Shown here: in pieces, positions 23,930 through 33,161 of the stretch | Layout: every line of letters begins with the position of its first letter | How positions within the stretch are numbered: position 1 is the stretch's first letter | Origin: Flavobacteriales bacterium | GTDB lineage: Bacteria > Bacteroidota > Bacteroidia > Flavobacteriales_F > PHOS-HE28 | Direction of reading: 5' to 3' | NCBI GenBank assembly: GCA_020635655.1 | Contig: JACJZI010000013.1 | Coordinates: 1 to 64,000, forward strand | DNA: 64,000 nt | Program-made: the position numbers and the translations under genes | Notes under the pieces: generated by a model | Seen by the model: the letters and a program-made list of their open reading frames with translations, nothing else | The model's database searches: none | What the model was told of the DNA's origin: nothing

Positions 23930-24730
23930 TCAGTTCAGTCCCGAAAGTTCGCGCACGATGATGGAAACACCCATCACCAGGACGAACCAGCCGAAGGCGG
24001 GACGGAGTTTCTCGTTGGAGATGCGGTGGCCCAGGAACGATCCCACCACGATGCCGACCATGGCAATGGCGGCATAGGTGAAGAGGAAGGGCCAGTCGAT
24101 GTGTGCGCCGCTGCCGAGGTCGCCGGTGAAGCCGATCAGGGATTTGACCGCGATGATGAGCAAGGAGGTGCCCACCGCCTGTTTCATCGGGATGTTCGCC
24201 AGGATCACGAGCGCGGGGATGATCAGGAAGCCGCCACCGGCACCGACCAGGCCGGTCAGGGTGCCTTCCATGGCGCCCGCGATCAGCAGGAGCGGATAGT
24301 TGATCCGGTGCGGGTGGTCCGTTCCCGGCAGGTCCTTGCGTCCGCGGATCATGCTGAACGAGGCCGCGAGCATCAACAGGGCGAACAACATGAGGATGCC
24401 CAGGGACTTGCTCACGACCACGCCTCCGACCGTGAACAGCGGGTCAGGCAGGGCGGGCACGAGCAACCGCCGGGAGGTGTAGACCGCGATGATGCTCGGG
24501 ATGCCGAAAGCCAGTGCGGTGGTCCAGCGGACATTGCCCAACCGTGAATGACTGATCGCACCGATGATGCTCGTGGCCCCCACGATGAAGAGCGAATAGG
24601 CCGTGGCGAGCACCGTGTCCACCTGGAAGAGATAGACAAGGATGGGCACGGTCAGGATGGAGCCGCCACCACCGATCAGGCCCAGGCTGAGGCCCATCGC
24701 AAGCGCACCGATATAGCCGAGTACCTCCAT
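23930..24730 (-). CDS. TauE/SafE-family (TSUP) sulfite or sulfur-anion exporter
   Basis: The product has 266 residues and seven to eight membrane helices in two repeats, each with a glycine-rich turn: GLIGGGGSILTVPILVYL near the start and GLVGAGGGFLIIPALVIL in the second half. This is the TSUP signature. An in-frame TTG seven codons upstream (24751) is possible, but the ATG at 24730 is simpler. It leads the operon with the persulfide dioxygenase fusion 12 bp downstream, so sulfite or thiosulfate export is the likely job, by context only. Confidence 0.88.
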   Translation of the reverse strand: MEVLGYIGALAMGLSLGLIGGGGSILTVPILVYLFQVDTVLATAYSLFIVGATSIIGAISHSRLGNVRWTTALAFGIPSIIAVYTSRRLLVPALPDPLFTVGGVVVSKSLGILMLFALLMLAASFSMIRGRKDLPGTDHPHRINYPLLLIAGAMEGTLTGLVGAGGGFLIIPALVILANIPMKQAVGTSLLIIAVKSLIGFTGDLGSGAHIDWPFLFTYAAIAMVGIVVGSFLGHRISNEKLRPAFGWFVLVMGVSIIVRELSGLN

Positions 24731-24799
24731 CAAGGTCTTCCGATCCGGCAAAGGGACGGTTCCCGTGCTCCGTATGCAGTGATCCGGGTCACGATCGGG

Positions 24800-25924
24800 T
24801 CAGAGCACGGCGAGGAGGGCCTCACCGAACGTGCGTGCCTGCCAGTTGCGCATGTCGTCTATCCGCTGCAGGGCGTCCAGATCGGCCGGGCGTTCCCGGG
24901 CGATCGTGGCGAGCAGATGGTTCGGGCAGACGATGCCCTGCCGCAGGTCCCACTCGGAGGCCAGTGCGTCACGGCGTTGTTTCAGTCGCTTCAGCCGCTC
25001 GTCGTACTCCGGATCGCGGTCGTGCCGGAGCGGCCTGGGCACGCGCGGCCATTTGTCCTTCGGCGTCCGTTGTCCACGCTGGATGGCCTTCATGATCGCA
25101 CTCCCGTGCCGTTCCAGGGTACGCGCGCCGATCCCCTTGACCAGTGCAAGCTGCTTGATGTCCTTCGGTGGTTCCTTGCTCAGGGCGACAAGGACATCAT
25201 TGCCCACGATCATGAACGGTGCGCGGTCGGCCTTTTCTGCGACACCCTCGCGCCAGGCATGCAATTCGTGCAGGATGGCCAGTTGCTCGGGCTTGAGGGC
25301 CTTCGCGCCCTTCAGGCGGAGGAACCCGGGTTCCGTGGGGCCTTCGTCTCGAAAGGGCAGCTCGGTGAGCAGCGCGAACTCCTCCCGGGCCCATTCCCAC
25401 CTTTCCCGCGCTTTGAGCTGGTCGGCCAGCAGGTCGCGCAGGGCGATCAGGTGCATGGTGTCCATGGCCGCGTAGTCGAGCATCTCCTTCGGCAGCGGGC
25501 GCTTGCTCCAATCCGCCTTTTGGAAGCGTTTGTCCAGCTGGATGTCCAGGTATTTGCCCAGCAGGGCGGCGAGCGACAATTCGGGTTCGTTCAGCAGCTC
25601 TGCCGCGATGAGCGTATCGAACACGGAATGTACCCGGAATCCGTAGGTGCGCCGGATGAGCCGGAGATCATAGTCGGCATCGTGGATCACCGTTTCGGAA
25701 CGGGTATCGGCGAGGAATGCACCCAATGGTGCCGGATCCGCGATCGAGAACGGATCGAGCAGGAAGGTGTGTTCCTTGTCCGAGAGCTGGATCAGGCAGA
25801 TGCGCTCCTTGTACCGGTGGAAACTGGAGGCCTCGGTATCCAAGGCGACGACCGGTCCCTTGGAGAGTTCCTTCAGGGCCGCCTCGAAGGCGTCCTGATC
25901 GGCGATCGGACGGGATGCGGTCAC
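24800..25924 (-). CDS. rnd: Ribonuclease D-like 3'-5' exonuclease
   Basis: The protein has 374 residues. The DEDDy exonuclease domain shows Exo I ALDTEA (Asp29, Glu31), Exo II HDADYDL, and Exo III YAAMDTMHL with Tyr and Asp. One HRDC domain follows at about residues 210-290. RNase D trims the 3' ends of tRNA and other small RNAs. The start is a GTG that overlaps the upstream membrane-protein stop by four bases (GTGA), so the two are translationally coupled. Confidence 0.92.
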   Translation of the reverse strand: MTASRPIADQDAFEAALKELSKGPVVALDTEASSFHRYKERICLIQLSDKEHTFLLDPFSIADPAPLGAFLADTRSETVIHDADYDLRLIRRTYGFRVHSVFDTLIAAELLNEPELSLAALLGKYLDIQLDKRFQKADWSKRPLPKEMLDYAAMDTMHLIALRDLLADQLKARERWEWAREEFALLTELPFRDEGPTEPGFLRLKGAKALKPEQLAILHELHAWREGVAEKADRAPFMIVGNDVLVALSKEPPKDIKQLALVKGIGARTLERHGSAIMKAIQRGQRTPKDKWPRVPRPLRHDRDPEYDERLKRLKQRRDALASEWDLRQGIVCPNHLLATIARERPADLDALQRIDDMRNWQARTFGEALLAVL

Positions 25925-26589
25925 GGCGCCAAGCTACGGGCCATGCGGGAAAAGGCCGCTACATGGGCGAAAAGCACCATCGGAACGATCACCCCCGGAA
26001 ACAGGATGTACGGGGCCCGGGACACCAGCGTGAGGGGCTCGTCCGCATTGAGCACCTGCAGGGGAGATGGAAAGCTGAGCAGTGCGGTGATGACCACGTT
26101 CAGCAGGAGCAGCAAGGCCACGATGTTCCAGGCGATCAGCATCCGCCGCCCCCAGGGCCGGGAACGCATCAGGTACGGGACCAGCAGGGCCGCGCTCAGG
26201 CCGGATAGGATGTCGAAGTTGGTGCCGGACCAGGTCATCTGGCGGGGTACTTCACCCTGGAGCCAGGCCTGGTGAAGGACGATCTCGACCGGCACGCGCA
26301 GCACGTGCAGGGCGGTCAGGGCCATCAGGTCGGCCCGGGCGAGAAAGTGTCTACCCGCGGGCATGGACAGGAGTGCCAGGATGCCCAGGACCAGGGGTCC
26401 CACGGCGAACAAGGGACGTGGCGGAAGGGTGTCGGTCGGCGCGAAGAACCCCCGTCCCGCCATCACGATCAGGATCCCGCTCCAGCCGGCGACGATCAGG
26501 AGCAGAACAACGGACCGGGTGGCCCGGAAAAGAAAGAACAGTCCCCACGCCAGGGCGAACAGGAACACGATCTCGGACCAGAGGGGCAT
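25921..26589 (-). CDS. Polytopic membrane protein of unknown function
   Basis: The product has 222 residues with about seven hydrophobic helices and short loops. Visible features are the conserved-looking LRVPVEIVLHQAWLQGEVP and QMTWSGTNFDILSGLSA in the middle. I do not recognise the family. It is coupled to RNase D by a 4-base overlap, and it starts 21 bp after the ornithine racemase-like stop. A GATCTTTG sequence 11 bases before its ATG may be a weak promoter. No function is assigned. Confidence 0.75.
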   Translation of the reverse strand: MPLWSEIVFLFALAWGLFFLFRATRSVVLLLIVAGWSGILIVMAGRGFFAPTDTLPPRPLFAVGPLVLGILALLSMPAGRHFLARADLMALTALHVLRVPVEIVLHQAWLQGEVPRQMTWSGTNFDILSGLSAALLVPYLMRSRPWGRRMLIAWNIVALLLLLNVVITALLSFPSPLQVLNADEPLTLVSRAPYILFPGVIVPMVLFAHVAAFSRMARSLAP

Positions 26590-26600
26590 GGCGCGATGGC

Positions 26601-26608
26601 CAAAGATC
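26601..26608 (-). promoter_or_regulatory. Possible -7-like element (GATCTTTG) before the membrane-protein gene
   Basis: The minus-strand GATCTTTG lies 11 bases before the ATG at 26589. It keeps the ATCTTTG core seen elsewhere but lacks the first T, so it is a weak candidate. Confidence 0.3.
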
Positions 26609-26610
26609 GC

Positions 26611-27681
26611 TCACCGGACGAGCTTGTCCACATAGCGGGAATTCATGATCCCCAGGGCGCCCATGTAGCTGAGGTCGAAGGTCAGCACATCCCCGACCTT
26701 GTAGCCGGCCTGTTCATCATCCAACTCCACCACGAGCATGTCCGAACTGGCATCGATGATGCGCACACGATCATCGATGGGGGTCAAGTAACGCGGGTCC
26801 ACATCCAGCAGACCGATGTCGAGTATGGCGCGATGTCCGGTGCGTCCGATGTCGCGTGCATCGAACTCGGGCTTCTCACCGGCCACGTTCACGCCCTGCT
26901 CGCCCTCGGGGACCATCGGTTTGTCATAGAGCTCGATGATCTCCGCGTGCAATCGGAACACGTCATCGCGCATGCCCTTGATCACCCCATCCGTGAACAG
27001 GTCCTTGCCGAAGTACAGCGCCTCGCCCACGCGGAAGTGGTTCACCCCCTTGGGCAGGATCTTGTTCAACAGGAGCGGGATGGTGACGGTGGTACCCCCC
27101 GTGACCCAGGGTATCCTTCTGTTGAACCGCACCTCGATCAACTGCTTGTACAGGCAGAGCTGCACCAGCTTCTCGCGATCGGGCATGATGCCGTTCAGGC
27201 AGTTCAGGTTGGTGCCCAACCCGATGATGGAGATATGCGGGAGTTCGAACACCTTGGCGTAGAACTCGATCAGCGCATCGCCCATCACGCCCTCCCGCAG
27301 GTCCCCCATCTCCACCATGATGATCACCTTGTGGGGACGGTCCTGTTCCACCGCCTCGGCGCTGAGCATGCGGATCGTGGAGAGGTCGGTGTTGAAGCTG
27401 ACATCGGCGTAGCGGATCACGTTGGCGATGCTGCGCTTGGCGGGTGGCTTGATGTAGACGGTCTGCACATCCGGCGCCAGTCGCTTGATCACCTTCAGGT
27501 TACCGATACGTGTGTCGTGCAGTTCCTTTTCGCCCAGGGCGATCACTTCCTTCAGGTAGGTCTCATTGCCACAAAGCACCTTGGTGACCACGCCCCATTC
27601 GATCCCGTGTTTTTGAAAGAGCTTGCTGAGGAAGCGGTGATTGTGCCGAAGCCGGTCCCGGTAGAGTTCGAGATATGCCAT
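26611..27681 (-). CDS. Fold-type III PLP racemase (alanine/ornithine racemase family)
   Basis: The protein has 356 residues. The alanine-racemase-like barrel has the PLP lysine K34 in WGVVTKVLCG. Other marks are GLGTNLNCLNG, a phosphate-binding glycine stretch TGGTTVTIP, and VNHFRVGEALYFG. These resemble the ornithine racemase/YhfX branch more than true alanine racemase. The substrate is not known. Its ATG shares one base with the stop of alr, so both racemases are made from one coupled message. Confidence 0.82.
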   Translation of the reverse strand: MAYLELYRDRLRHNHRFLSKLFQKHGIEWGVVTKVLCGNETYLKEVIALGEKELHDTRIGNLKVIKRLAPDVQTVYIKPPAKRSIANVIRYADVSFNTDLSTIRMLSAEAVEQDRPHKVIIMVEMGDLREGVMGDALIEFYAKVFELPHISIIGLGTNLNCLNGIMPDREKLVQLCLYKQLIEVRFNRRIPWVTGGTTVTIPLLLNKILPKGVNHFRVGEALYFGKDLFTDGVIKGMRDDVFRLHAEIIELYDKPMVPEGEQGVNVAGEKPEFDARDIGRTGHRAILDIGLLDVDPRYLTPIDDRVRIIDASSDMLVVELDDEQAGYKVGDVLTFDLSYMGALGIMNSRYVDKLVR

Positions 27682-28844
27682 CAGTCCAGGGGCTCGTCCA
27701 CTACCACCCGGGGGATGTCATGCGGGAGGCGGGTGAGCAGTTCATAGTTCAATTGGTCGCTGAGCTCGCCGAAGGAGGCCACCGACACGCTTTTTCCATC
27801 CTGTTCGCCGATCAGCACCACCTCGTCCCCGATCTCCACGCCCTCGATCCCGGTGATGTCGATGGTGATGCAGTTCATGTTCACGATGCCGCGGACCGGA
27901 GCCCGTTGGCCGCGCACCAGCACGTGGCCGGAGTTGCTCAGGCTGCGGGCATAACCGAAGGCATAACCGACCGGGACCACGGCCAGGCGGAGGTCGTCCT
28001 GCGCGAAATAGCTAGTGCCGTAGCCCACGAAGGCGCCGCGCTGCACCCCGCCGATGGACATCACCCGGCCCCGCCAACGGATCAGTCGCCGCAAGGGATC
28101 TTCCGTGATGCCATGGGTCTTCCGGTAGCGCACCTCCGTTTCCTTGTTCGGCCAGAAGCCGTACTGCAGGATCCCGATCCGCGCCATGTCGTACAGCACG
28201 TCCGGCTCGTTCAGCATGGCGGCCGAGCAGGCCACGTGCCGCTTGGGCATGGGCACGCGGCTGGCTTCCACCAGTTCAAGTGCCCGCTTGTAGTTCGCTT
28301 TTTGCTCGTCGATGCGAAAGGCGTTGGCCTGGTTCTCCGCGCCGGCAAGATGTGTGCAGATGCCCACCACCTCGATCCGGTCCGCATGTTCGGTGCACCG
28401 GTCCAGCACGGCGGGAAGGTCCTCCAGCGTGAACCCGGTGCGATGCATGCCCGTCTCCACTTCCAGATGGACGCACGCCTTCCTGCCGAGCTTCTTCGCC
28501 GTGCGAATGGCCCGATCCAGGCGGACCTGCTCGAACGCATTGAAGGAGATGCCTTTCTCCACCGCCCAGTCCAGAGCGTCATCGGGCACGTCGCCCATGA
28601 TGTACACGTCCGGACCATTGGACACGTGGCGCATCAGTTCGTAGGCCTCGGACGCGGAATAGACGGCGAAGCGTTCGACACCGAACGATTCCGCGAGCGG
28701 GACGAACGTTCCCAGTCCATGCCCGTAGGCATTGCCCTTCACCACGCTGCAGAGCGTGGTGCGATCCCCAAGTATGTCGCGGATGAACGCGAGATTCCGC
28801 CGCAGGGCTTCCGCGTGGATCTCGATGGTGGTCGCGTCGAACAT
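27681..28844 (-). CDS. alr: Alanine racemase
   Basis: Alanine racemase makes D-alanine for peptidoglycan. The protein has 387 residues. The PLP lysine is K36 in SVVKGNAYGHGL. The second-domain catalytic tyrosine lies in VGYGTSYFA, and the substrate-site stretch GIVNMNCITIDIT follows. The frame is open far upstream in the amidohydrolase gene, but the ATG at 28844 begins the normal N-terminus and shares one base with the upstream stop. It lies in a five-gene coupled operon, so the role may be catabolic or specialised instead of purely cell-wall related. Confidence 0.93.
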   Translation of the reverse strand: MFDATTIEIHAEALRRNLAFIRDILGDRTTLCSVVKGNAYGHGLGTFVPLAESFGVERFAVYSASEAYELMRHVSNGPDVYIMGDVPDDALDWAVEKGISFNAFEQVRLDRAIRTAKKLGRKACVHLEVETGMHRTGFTLEDLPAVLDRCTEHADRIEVVGICTHLAGAENQANAFRIDEQKANYKRALELVEASRVPMPKRHVACSAAMLNEPDVLYDMARIGILQYGFWPNKETEVRYRKTHGITEDPLRRLIRWRGRVMSIGGVQRGAFVGYGTSYFAQDDLRLAVVPVGYAFGYARSLSNSGHVLVRGQRAPVRGIVNMNCITIDITGIEGVEIGDEVVLIGEQDGKSVSVASFGELSDQLNYELLTRLPHDIPRVVVDEPLD

Positions 28845-29983
28845 CACCCTTTCAGATAGGCCCGGGCGGCAGCCACGAACAGGTCCACGCCGTGGGGAAT
28901 GAGCGCATCCGGGAAGTCGTAATCCGGATTGTGCAGTGCAGGCATGTCCTCGCCCGCACCGAGCCCGAACATGCAGCCCTTCACCTTCGCGGTGAACAGC
29001 CCGAAATCCTCGCCCCACTTGAAGGGCATTTCGCGATGAACGACCAGGTGATCGGTGCGCTTCGCCGCTTGTTCGACCAGGTCCACTGCTGCGGCATCGT
29101 TCATGACCGCATGGAACGTGTGCGCGTAGTCGATGGAATGTCCGAGCGCGTGTTCTTCCGCGATCGCCTGCGCCTTGGCTTCGATGGCCTTCTCGAGCTC
29201 CCGAAGCTCTTCGTCCGTCCAACAGCGAACGGTCAGGTGCACTTCGCCGTGGCCCGCCGAGATCCCGTAGTCGGGGCTGCCGATCAGCACATGCACGGGC
29301 GTCACGACCCGCATGCGTTCGTCGGCTTCGTAGTGCGCCATGGAGAGGCAAGCCTGAAGGAGTTCCGCCACCGCTGCGCTGGGGTTGTTCCCGTTCTCCG
29401 GTTCGGCGGCATGCGAGGTCCGGCCTTCCAATTTGATCACCATGCTGTTCACCGATGGGGTGAAGGCCTTCTTCCGCAGGACCACCTGACCGAGCGGGTA
29501 ACCGGGGAGGTTGTGCAGCGCCAGGACCAGATCGAACTTCCGTTGCTTCATGCGGTCGTCATAGAGCACGGCACGGGCTCCCTCGCCGTTCTCCTCGGCG
29601 GGCTGATAGATCAGGTGGACCCGACCGCGTGCCGGCCGTTCCGTTCCGAATTCCTTCGCGACGCCGGTGAGCATGGCCATGTGCCCGTCATGCCCGCATT
29701 TGTGCCCGACACCATCCGTGGTCGAGCGATAGGGCAGGTCGTTGGTCTCCTTGATCGGCAGCGCGTCCAGTTCGCACCGCACCAACACCTGGGGACCTTC
29801 GATGTCCGTACCGAAAGTGGCCAGGATCCCCGTCCCACCGATGCCGTCGATCAACTCATCGGGACCGGTCGTCCGCAACATGTCGAGGACCCTTCTGGCC
29901 GTCCCGGTCTCCTTGCCGGAAAGCTCCGGATGGGCGTGCAACGCGTGACGGAAGCGGACCAGTTCGTCCGCTGACGTGTTCAT
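28844..29983 (-). CDS. M20-family amidohydrolase (N-acyl-amino-acid hydrolase type)
   Basis: The protein has 379 residues. It is an M20D amidohydrolase with RFRHALHAHPELSGKE at the N-terminus and metal-site motifs KCGHDGHMAM, IYQPAEENGEG, ALHNLPG and ALHNPDYDFPD. Relatives remove acyl groups from amino acids (hippurate, N-acetyl-amino acids, IAA-conjugates). It overlaps the GNAT gene by 4 bases and alr by 1 base. Next to a transporter and two racemases, an N-acyl or D-amino-acid substrate is likely, by inference. Confidence 0.9.
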   Translation of the reverse strand: MNTSADELVRFRHALHAHPELSGKETGTARRVLDMLRTTGPDELIDGIGGTGILATFGTDIEGPQVLVRCELDALPIKETNDLPYRSTTDGVGHKCGHDGHMAMLTGVAKEFGTERPARGRVHLIYQPAEENGEGARAVLYDDRMKQRKFDLVLALHNLPGYPLGQVVLRKKAFTPSVNSMVIKLEGRTSHAAEPENGNNPSAAVAELLQACLSMAHYEADERMRVVTPVHVLIGSPDYGISAGHGEVHLTVRCWTDEELRELEKAIEAKAQAIAEEHALGHSIDYAHTFHAVMNDAAAVDLVEQAAKRTDHLVVHREMPFKWGEDFGLFTAKVKGCMFGLGAGEDMPALHNPDYDFPDALIPHGVDLFVAAARAYLKG

Positions 29984-30411
29984 CGCTGGAGGCGCATTTC
30001 GAGGTACTTGTTGGTGAACCCGAGCGCATCGTAGAGCCGTTTGGCGGGATTGTCCGGTTCCACGTGCAGGGCGATCGCCCCATCCGCGCCCTCGATCGCG
30101 GCCTGCATGAGCACCTTGCCGAGCCCTTTGCCGCGCATGCTGCGGTCCACCGCGATGTACACCAGGATGTTCTCGGGGATGTAGCCGCTCATGCCCGTCC
30201 GGTTCATCACCACCGCACCGACCGGGCCCTGGTCCTCGCGCCCGACGATCACCGCTCCCCCGCGGGCCGGGTCCAACGCGAAATCGATGGCCTTGCGGAT
30301 ATGTGCCTTGGGATCGCCGAAGCGGTCCAGGTGGTCCTCCAGGAATCCGGCAATGGCATCACGTGTCGTCTCATCGGCCGGCTTGCCAGGATCATAGCGT
30401 TCGATCTGCAT
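29980..30411 (-). CDS. GNAT-family N-acetyltransferase
   Basis: The protein has 143 residues, one GNAT domain. The acetyl-CoA pyrophosphate loop is seen in SMRGKGLGKVLMQAAIEGA, preceded by strand ILVYIAVD and followed by HVEPDNPAKRLYDALGF. The acceptor is not known. It is coupled by one base to the symporter and by four bases to the amidohydrolase. An acetyltransferase beside an amidohydrolase suggests the pair handles acylated amino compounds in opposite directions. Confidence 0.88.
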   Translation of the reverse strand: MQIERYDPGKPADETTRDAIAGFLEDHLDRFGDPKAHIRKAIDFALDPARGGAVIVGREDQGPVGAVVMNRTGMSGYIPENILVYIAVDRSMRGKGLGKVLMQAAIEGADGAIALHVEPDNPAKRLYDALGFTNKYLEMRLQR

Positions 30412-31877
30412 CAGGTGTCAAATTGTATGCCCGCGCGGAGCGGGTCGTTGGTGGAAGGCAGCGCCCGATCGAGCACCAGGAATATAAGCGCCGAGGCCGT
30501 GATGCCGAAGACGTTCGCATCAAGACCGAGCGGCAGATGGATCGGGGCGTGGGCCAGGGCGATCGTGGTGGTGCCACCGCCGATCATGGCGCCAAGTGCT
30601 GCATTGGCATTTCGCCGGCCCAGGAATACCGCGGCCAGCAAGGGTACGAGCAGGCCGCTGACCATGAAGGCATAGGACGAAAGCATGAGGTCCAGCACGT
30701 TCTCCATCGTGGCCGCCACGGCGATGGCCACGATCCCCAGGAGGAGGGTGACCCATTGCGAGGCGCGGAGCATCCGCTTGTCGTTGTCGCCGAACGGGAA
30801 GAAACGATCCAGGATGTCGGTGAGGAAATTGCCGGAGGCGGCCATCAGGCAGCTGTCGGCGGTGCTGAGGATCGCCGAGAAGTACACCGAGAGCATCACG
30901 CCCATCAGGCCCACGGGCAGGATGGTACGCAGCAACAGCGGCAGCCCGAGCTCGGGGTCCAGTTCCTCGGCGCTCGGAGCGGCCAATGCGGCGAACATGC
31001 CTTGGTCCGCGGCCACGCGGCCCAGCAGGCCGAGCAGCACCCCCAGGAACGCCATCAGGGGCCATTCGAGCAGACCGGCGATGAACCAGGCCTTCTTCGC
31101 CTCACGCTCGCTGCTGCTGGCATAGATCCGCTGATACAACGTCATGCCCACGAACCAGATCGGGACGATGGTCACGAACCAATTGATCAATGTGACCGCG
31201 TCGACGTTGGACAGGGAAAGCTGACCGGGACGCACGCTGGCACGGATCGCCTCCCAGCCTCCCACCGCATGCCAGGCGATGGGCACGCCGACGAAGGCCA
31301 GGCCGGTGATGAGCACGAAATACTGGACCGTGTCCGTGTACACCACGGCCTTCATACCGCCCAATGCGGTATAGGCCACCGTGATGGCGCCCATCAGGAG
31401 CAGCGCGGTGTCCAGATCGAGATCGGCCACGGCCGACGACGCCAGCTTGGCACCCGCCAGCATCTGTGCGCTGGTGAATCCGAGATATCCCACGACGCTG
31501 ATGATGCCGGCGACGAACGCGGCGCGCCCATCGAAATAGTGACCGATGAGTTGCGGAAAGGTGAGGAAGCGCTGCTTGTTGGCCAGCGTGTAGACGCGGG
31601 GGATCAGCCATACGGCCGCCATCCAGGCACCGAGCAGGCCCGTGAACAGCATCCAGGAACCGCTGAGACCCATCATGAAGCCCAGCCCACCCAGGCCGAT
31701 GGAGAAACCACCGCCCACGTCCGTGGCCACCACGCTCAGGCCGATGTGCCAGGCCGACATCCCGCGGCCCCCCACGAAGTAGTCCTCATGATCGGTGTTG
31801 CGGCGCAGGAAATGTGCTCCGATCGCGAGGAGCACGATCATGTAACCGAAGAAGATCGCCGCGTCGATCCAGGACAA
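30411..31877 (-). CDS. Sodium:solute symporter (SSS family)
   Basis: The product has 488 residues and about 13 membrane helices. Typical stretches are EDYFVGGRGMSAWHIGLSV near the N-terminus, the sodium-site region GFTSAQMLAGAKL, and ALGGMKAVVYTDTVQYFVL. SSS transporters import sugars, amino acids or other solutes with sodium. The start is a TTG at 31877, with an in-frame TAA three codons upstream, so no longer start is possible. It heads the operon that continues with GNAT, amidohydrolase and two racemases. Confidence 0.88.
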   Translation of the reverse strand: MSWIDAAIFFGYMIVLLAIGAHFLRRNTDHEDYFVGGRGMSAWHIGLSVVATDVGGGFSIGLGGLGFMMGLSGSWMLFTGLLGAWMAAVWLIPRVYTLANKQRFLTFPQLIGHYFDGRAAFVAGIISVVGYLGFTSAQMLAGAKLASSAVADLDLDTALLLMGAITVAYTALGGMKAVVYTDTVQYFVLITGLAFVGVPIAWHAVGGWEAIRASVRPGQLSLSNVDAVTLINWFVTIVPIWFVGMTLYQRIYASSSEREAKKAWFIAGLLEWPLMAFLGVLLGLLGRVAADQGMFAALAAPSAEELDPELGLPLLLRTILPVGLMGVMLSVYFSAILSTADSCLMAASGNFLTDILDRFFPFGDNDKRMLRASQWVTLLLGIVAIAVAATMENVLDLMLSSYAFMVSGLLVPLLAAVFLGRRNANAALGAMIGGGTTTIALAHAPIHLPLGLDANVFGITASALIFLVLDRALPSTNDPLRAGIQFDT

Positions 31878-31964
31878 AACCGCTTATGCGCTGTTGTGGG
31901 TCTTGGCGGTCCGGGGACCGCGGTTGGGTTGAAGTGAACGACCGGAAATGTCCGAAAGCCCGTG

Positions 31965-31972
31965 CGAAGATA
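31965..31972 (-). promoter_or_regulatory. -7-like element (TATCTTCG) of the symporter operon
   Basis: On the minus strand TATCTTCG lies 87 bases before the TTG start. The leader contains a small hairpin at 31906-31921 (arms GCGGTCC/GGACCGC) of unknown meaning. Confidence 0.5.
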
Positions 31973-32046
31973 GCCACTTCATGAGGAACGGCGCGGCTTT
32001 CGATGGGAACAGTGCTCCCAGGGCCCCGTCCACGTGGGAATTCCGA

Positions 32047-33138
32047 TCAAACGTACTTCTCGCCGTACTCGGCCGTCAGGTCGTTCACGAACTGACGGAT
32101 CTTTTGTTCATCCTGCTTGCGACAGACGAGCAGGGCGTCGGCCGTGCTCACCACGATGTGGTCCTCAAGCCCCTGTAGCACGACCAGACGATCATCGTGC
32201 ACATGCACGACGTTCCGCTCGCAATCATACAGGTGGACGGGCCCGCCGACCGTTGCGTTCGCATGGGCGTCCTTTTTCAGGTGCGTGTAGAGACTGCCCC
32301 AGGTTCCGAGATCGCTCCAGCCGAATTCGCTGGATACGACGAACACGTTCCCGGCCTTTTCAAGGATGCCATAGTCGATGCTCACGCTTTGGCAATCCGC
32401 ATAGATCTGCCGGATGAGGTCTCCCTCCTTCTCCGTGCCGAGCAGTGCCTGTCCCTCCTTGAAGCTTTGAGCCATAACGGGCAGGTGTTCGGCGAAGGCT
32501 TTCTGAATGCTCTTCAATGTCCAGATGAAGATGCCCGAGTTCCAGAGGAAATCACCGCTTTCAATGAAACGGAGGGCCGTCTCGTGGTCCGGCTTCTCGG
32601 TGAAGGTCCGGACCCGTTTAACGCGCGGATCGACGGCCTTGTCAGCAGGAACGAACTGGATGTAGCCATAACCGGTGTCAGGCCGGCTGGGCATGATGCC
32701 GAGCGTGACCAGACAGTCGTTGTGATCGGCCTGCTCCAAAGCGACGCGGATGGTCTCGTGGAACCGGTCCTCCTTCAGGACCAGATGATCGCTGGGGGCC
32801 ACGATGATGCGCGCTTCCGGATCACGTTCGGCGATGACAGTGTTCGCATACGCCACACACGGTGCGGTATTGCGGCGGATCGGCTCGCGCAGTATCTGTC
32901 GGTCCTGGATGCCGGGCAGCTGTTCCTTCACCAGGTCGGCATAGAGGGTGTTGGTCACCACAAGGATGTTCTCCGGCGGGCAGATGGCCAGGAAGCGATC
33001 GTAGGTCTGCTGGAGCAATGTGCGCCCGAGGCCCAGGAAATCGAGGAACTGCTTGGGATAGCTGGTGCGGCTCATCGGCCAGAAACGGCTTCCGATGCCG
33101 CCGGCCATGATCACGCAATACGTGTGCTGGTCTCTCAT
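32047..33138 (-). CDS. manC: Mannose-1-phosphate guanylyltransferase
   Basis: The enzyme makes GDP-mannose from mannose-1-phosphate and GTP. The protein has 363 residues. The nucleotidyltransferase motif is CVIMAGGIGSRFWPMSRTSY, followed by YPKQFLDFLG and the sugar-site FTEKPDHETA. There is no isomerase domain at the end, so it is the single-function form. It is third in a leftward unit after a lipoprotein and a SprT-like protein. GDP-mannose could feed the glycosyltransferases near 8-11 kb. Confidence 0.94.
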   Translation of the reverse strand: MRDQHTYCVIMAGGIGSRFWPMSRTSYPKQFLDFLGLGRTLLQQTYDRFLAICPPENILVVTNTLYADLVKEQLPGIQDRQILREPIRRNTAPCVAYANTVIAERDPEARIIVAPSDHLVLKEDRFHETIRVALEQADHNDCLVTLGIMPSRPDTGYGYIQFVPADKAVDPRVKRVRTFTEKPDHETALRFIESGDFLWNSGIFIWTLKSIQKAFAEHLPVMAQSFKEGQALLGTEKEGDLIRQIYADCQSVSIDYGILEKAGNVFVVSSEFGWSDLGTWGSLYTHLKKDAHANATVGGPVHLYDCERNVVHVHDDRLVVLQGLEDHIVVSTADALLVCRKQDEQKIRQFVNDLTAEYGEKYV

Positions 33139-33161
33139 CCTATGCGTTGGTCCCTAAGGCT

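Noticed and set aside
28845..29351. An N-terminal extension of alanine racemase
   Set aside because: It lies inside the amidohydrolase gene in another frame and shows no homology. The start at 28844 gives a full-length racemase.
31878..32046. The leader hairpin of the symporter as a riboswitch
   Set aside because: Only one short hairpin (31906-31921) is visible. No known aptamer pattern or alternative terminator structure was seen.
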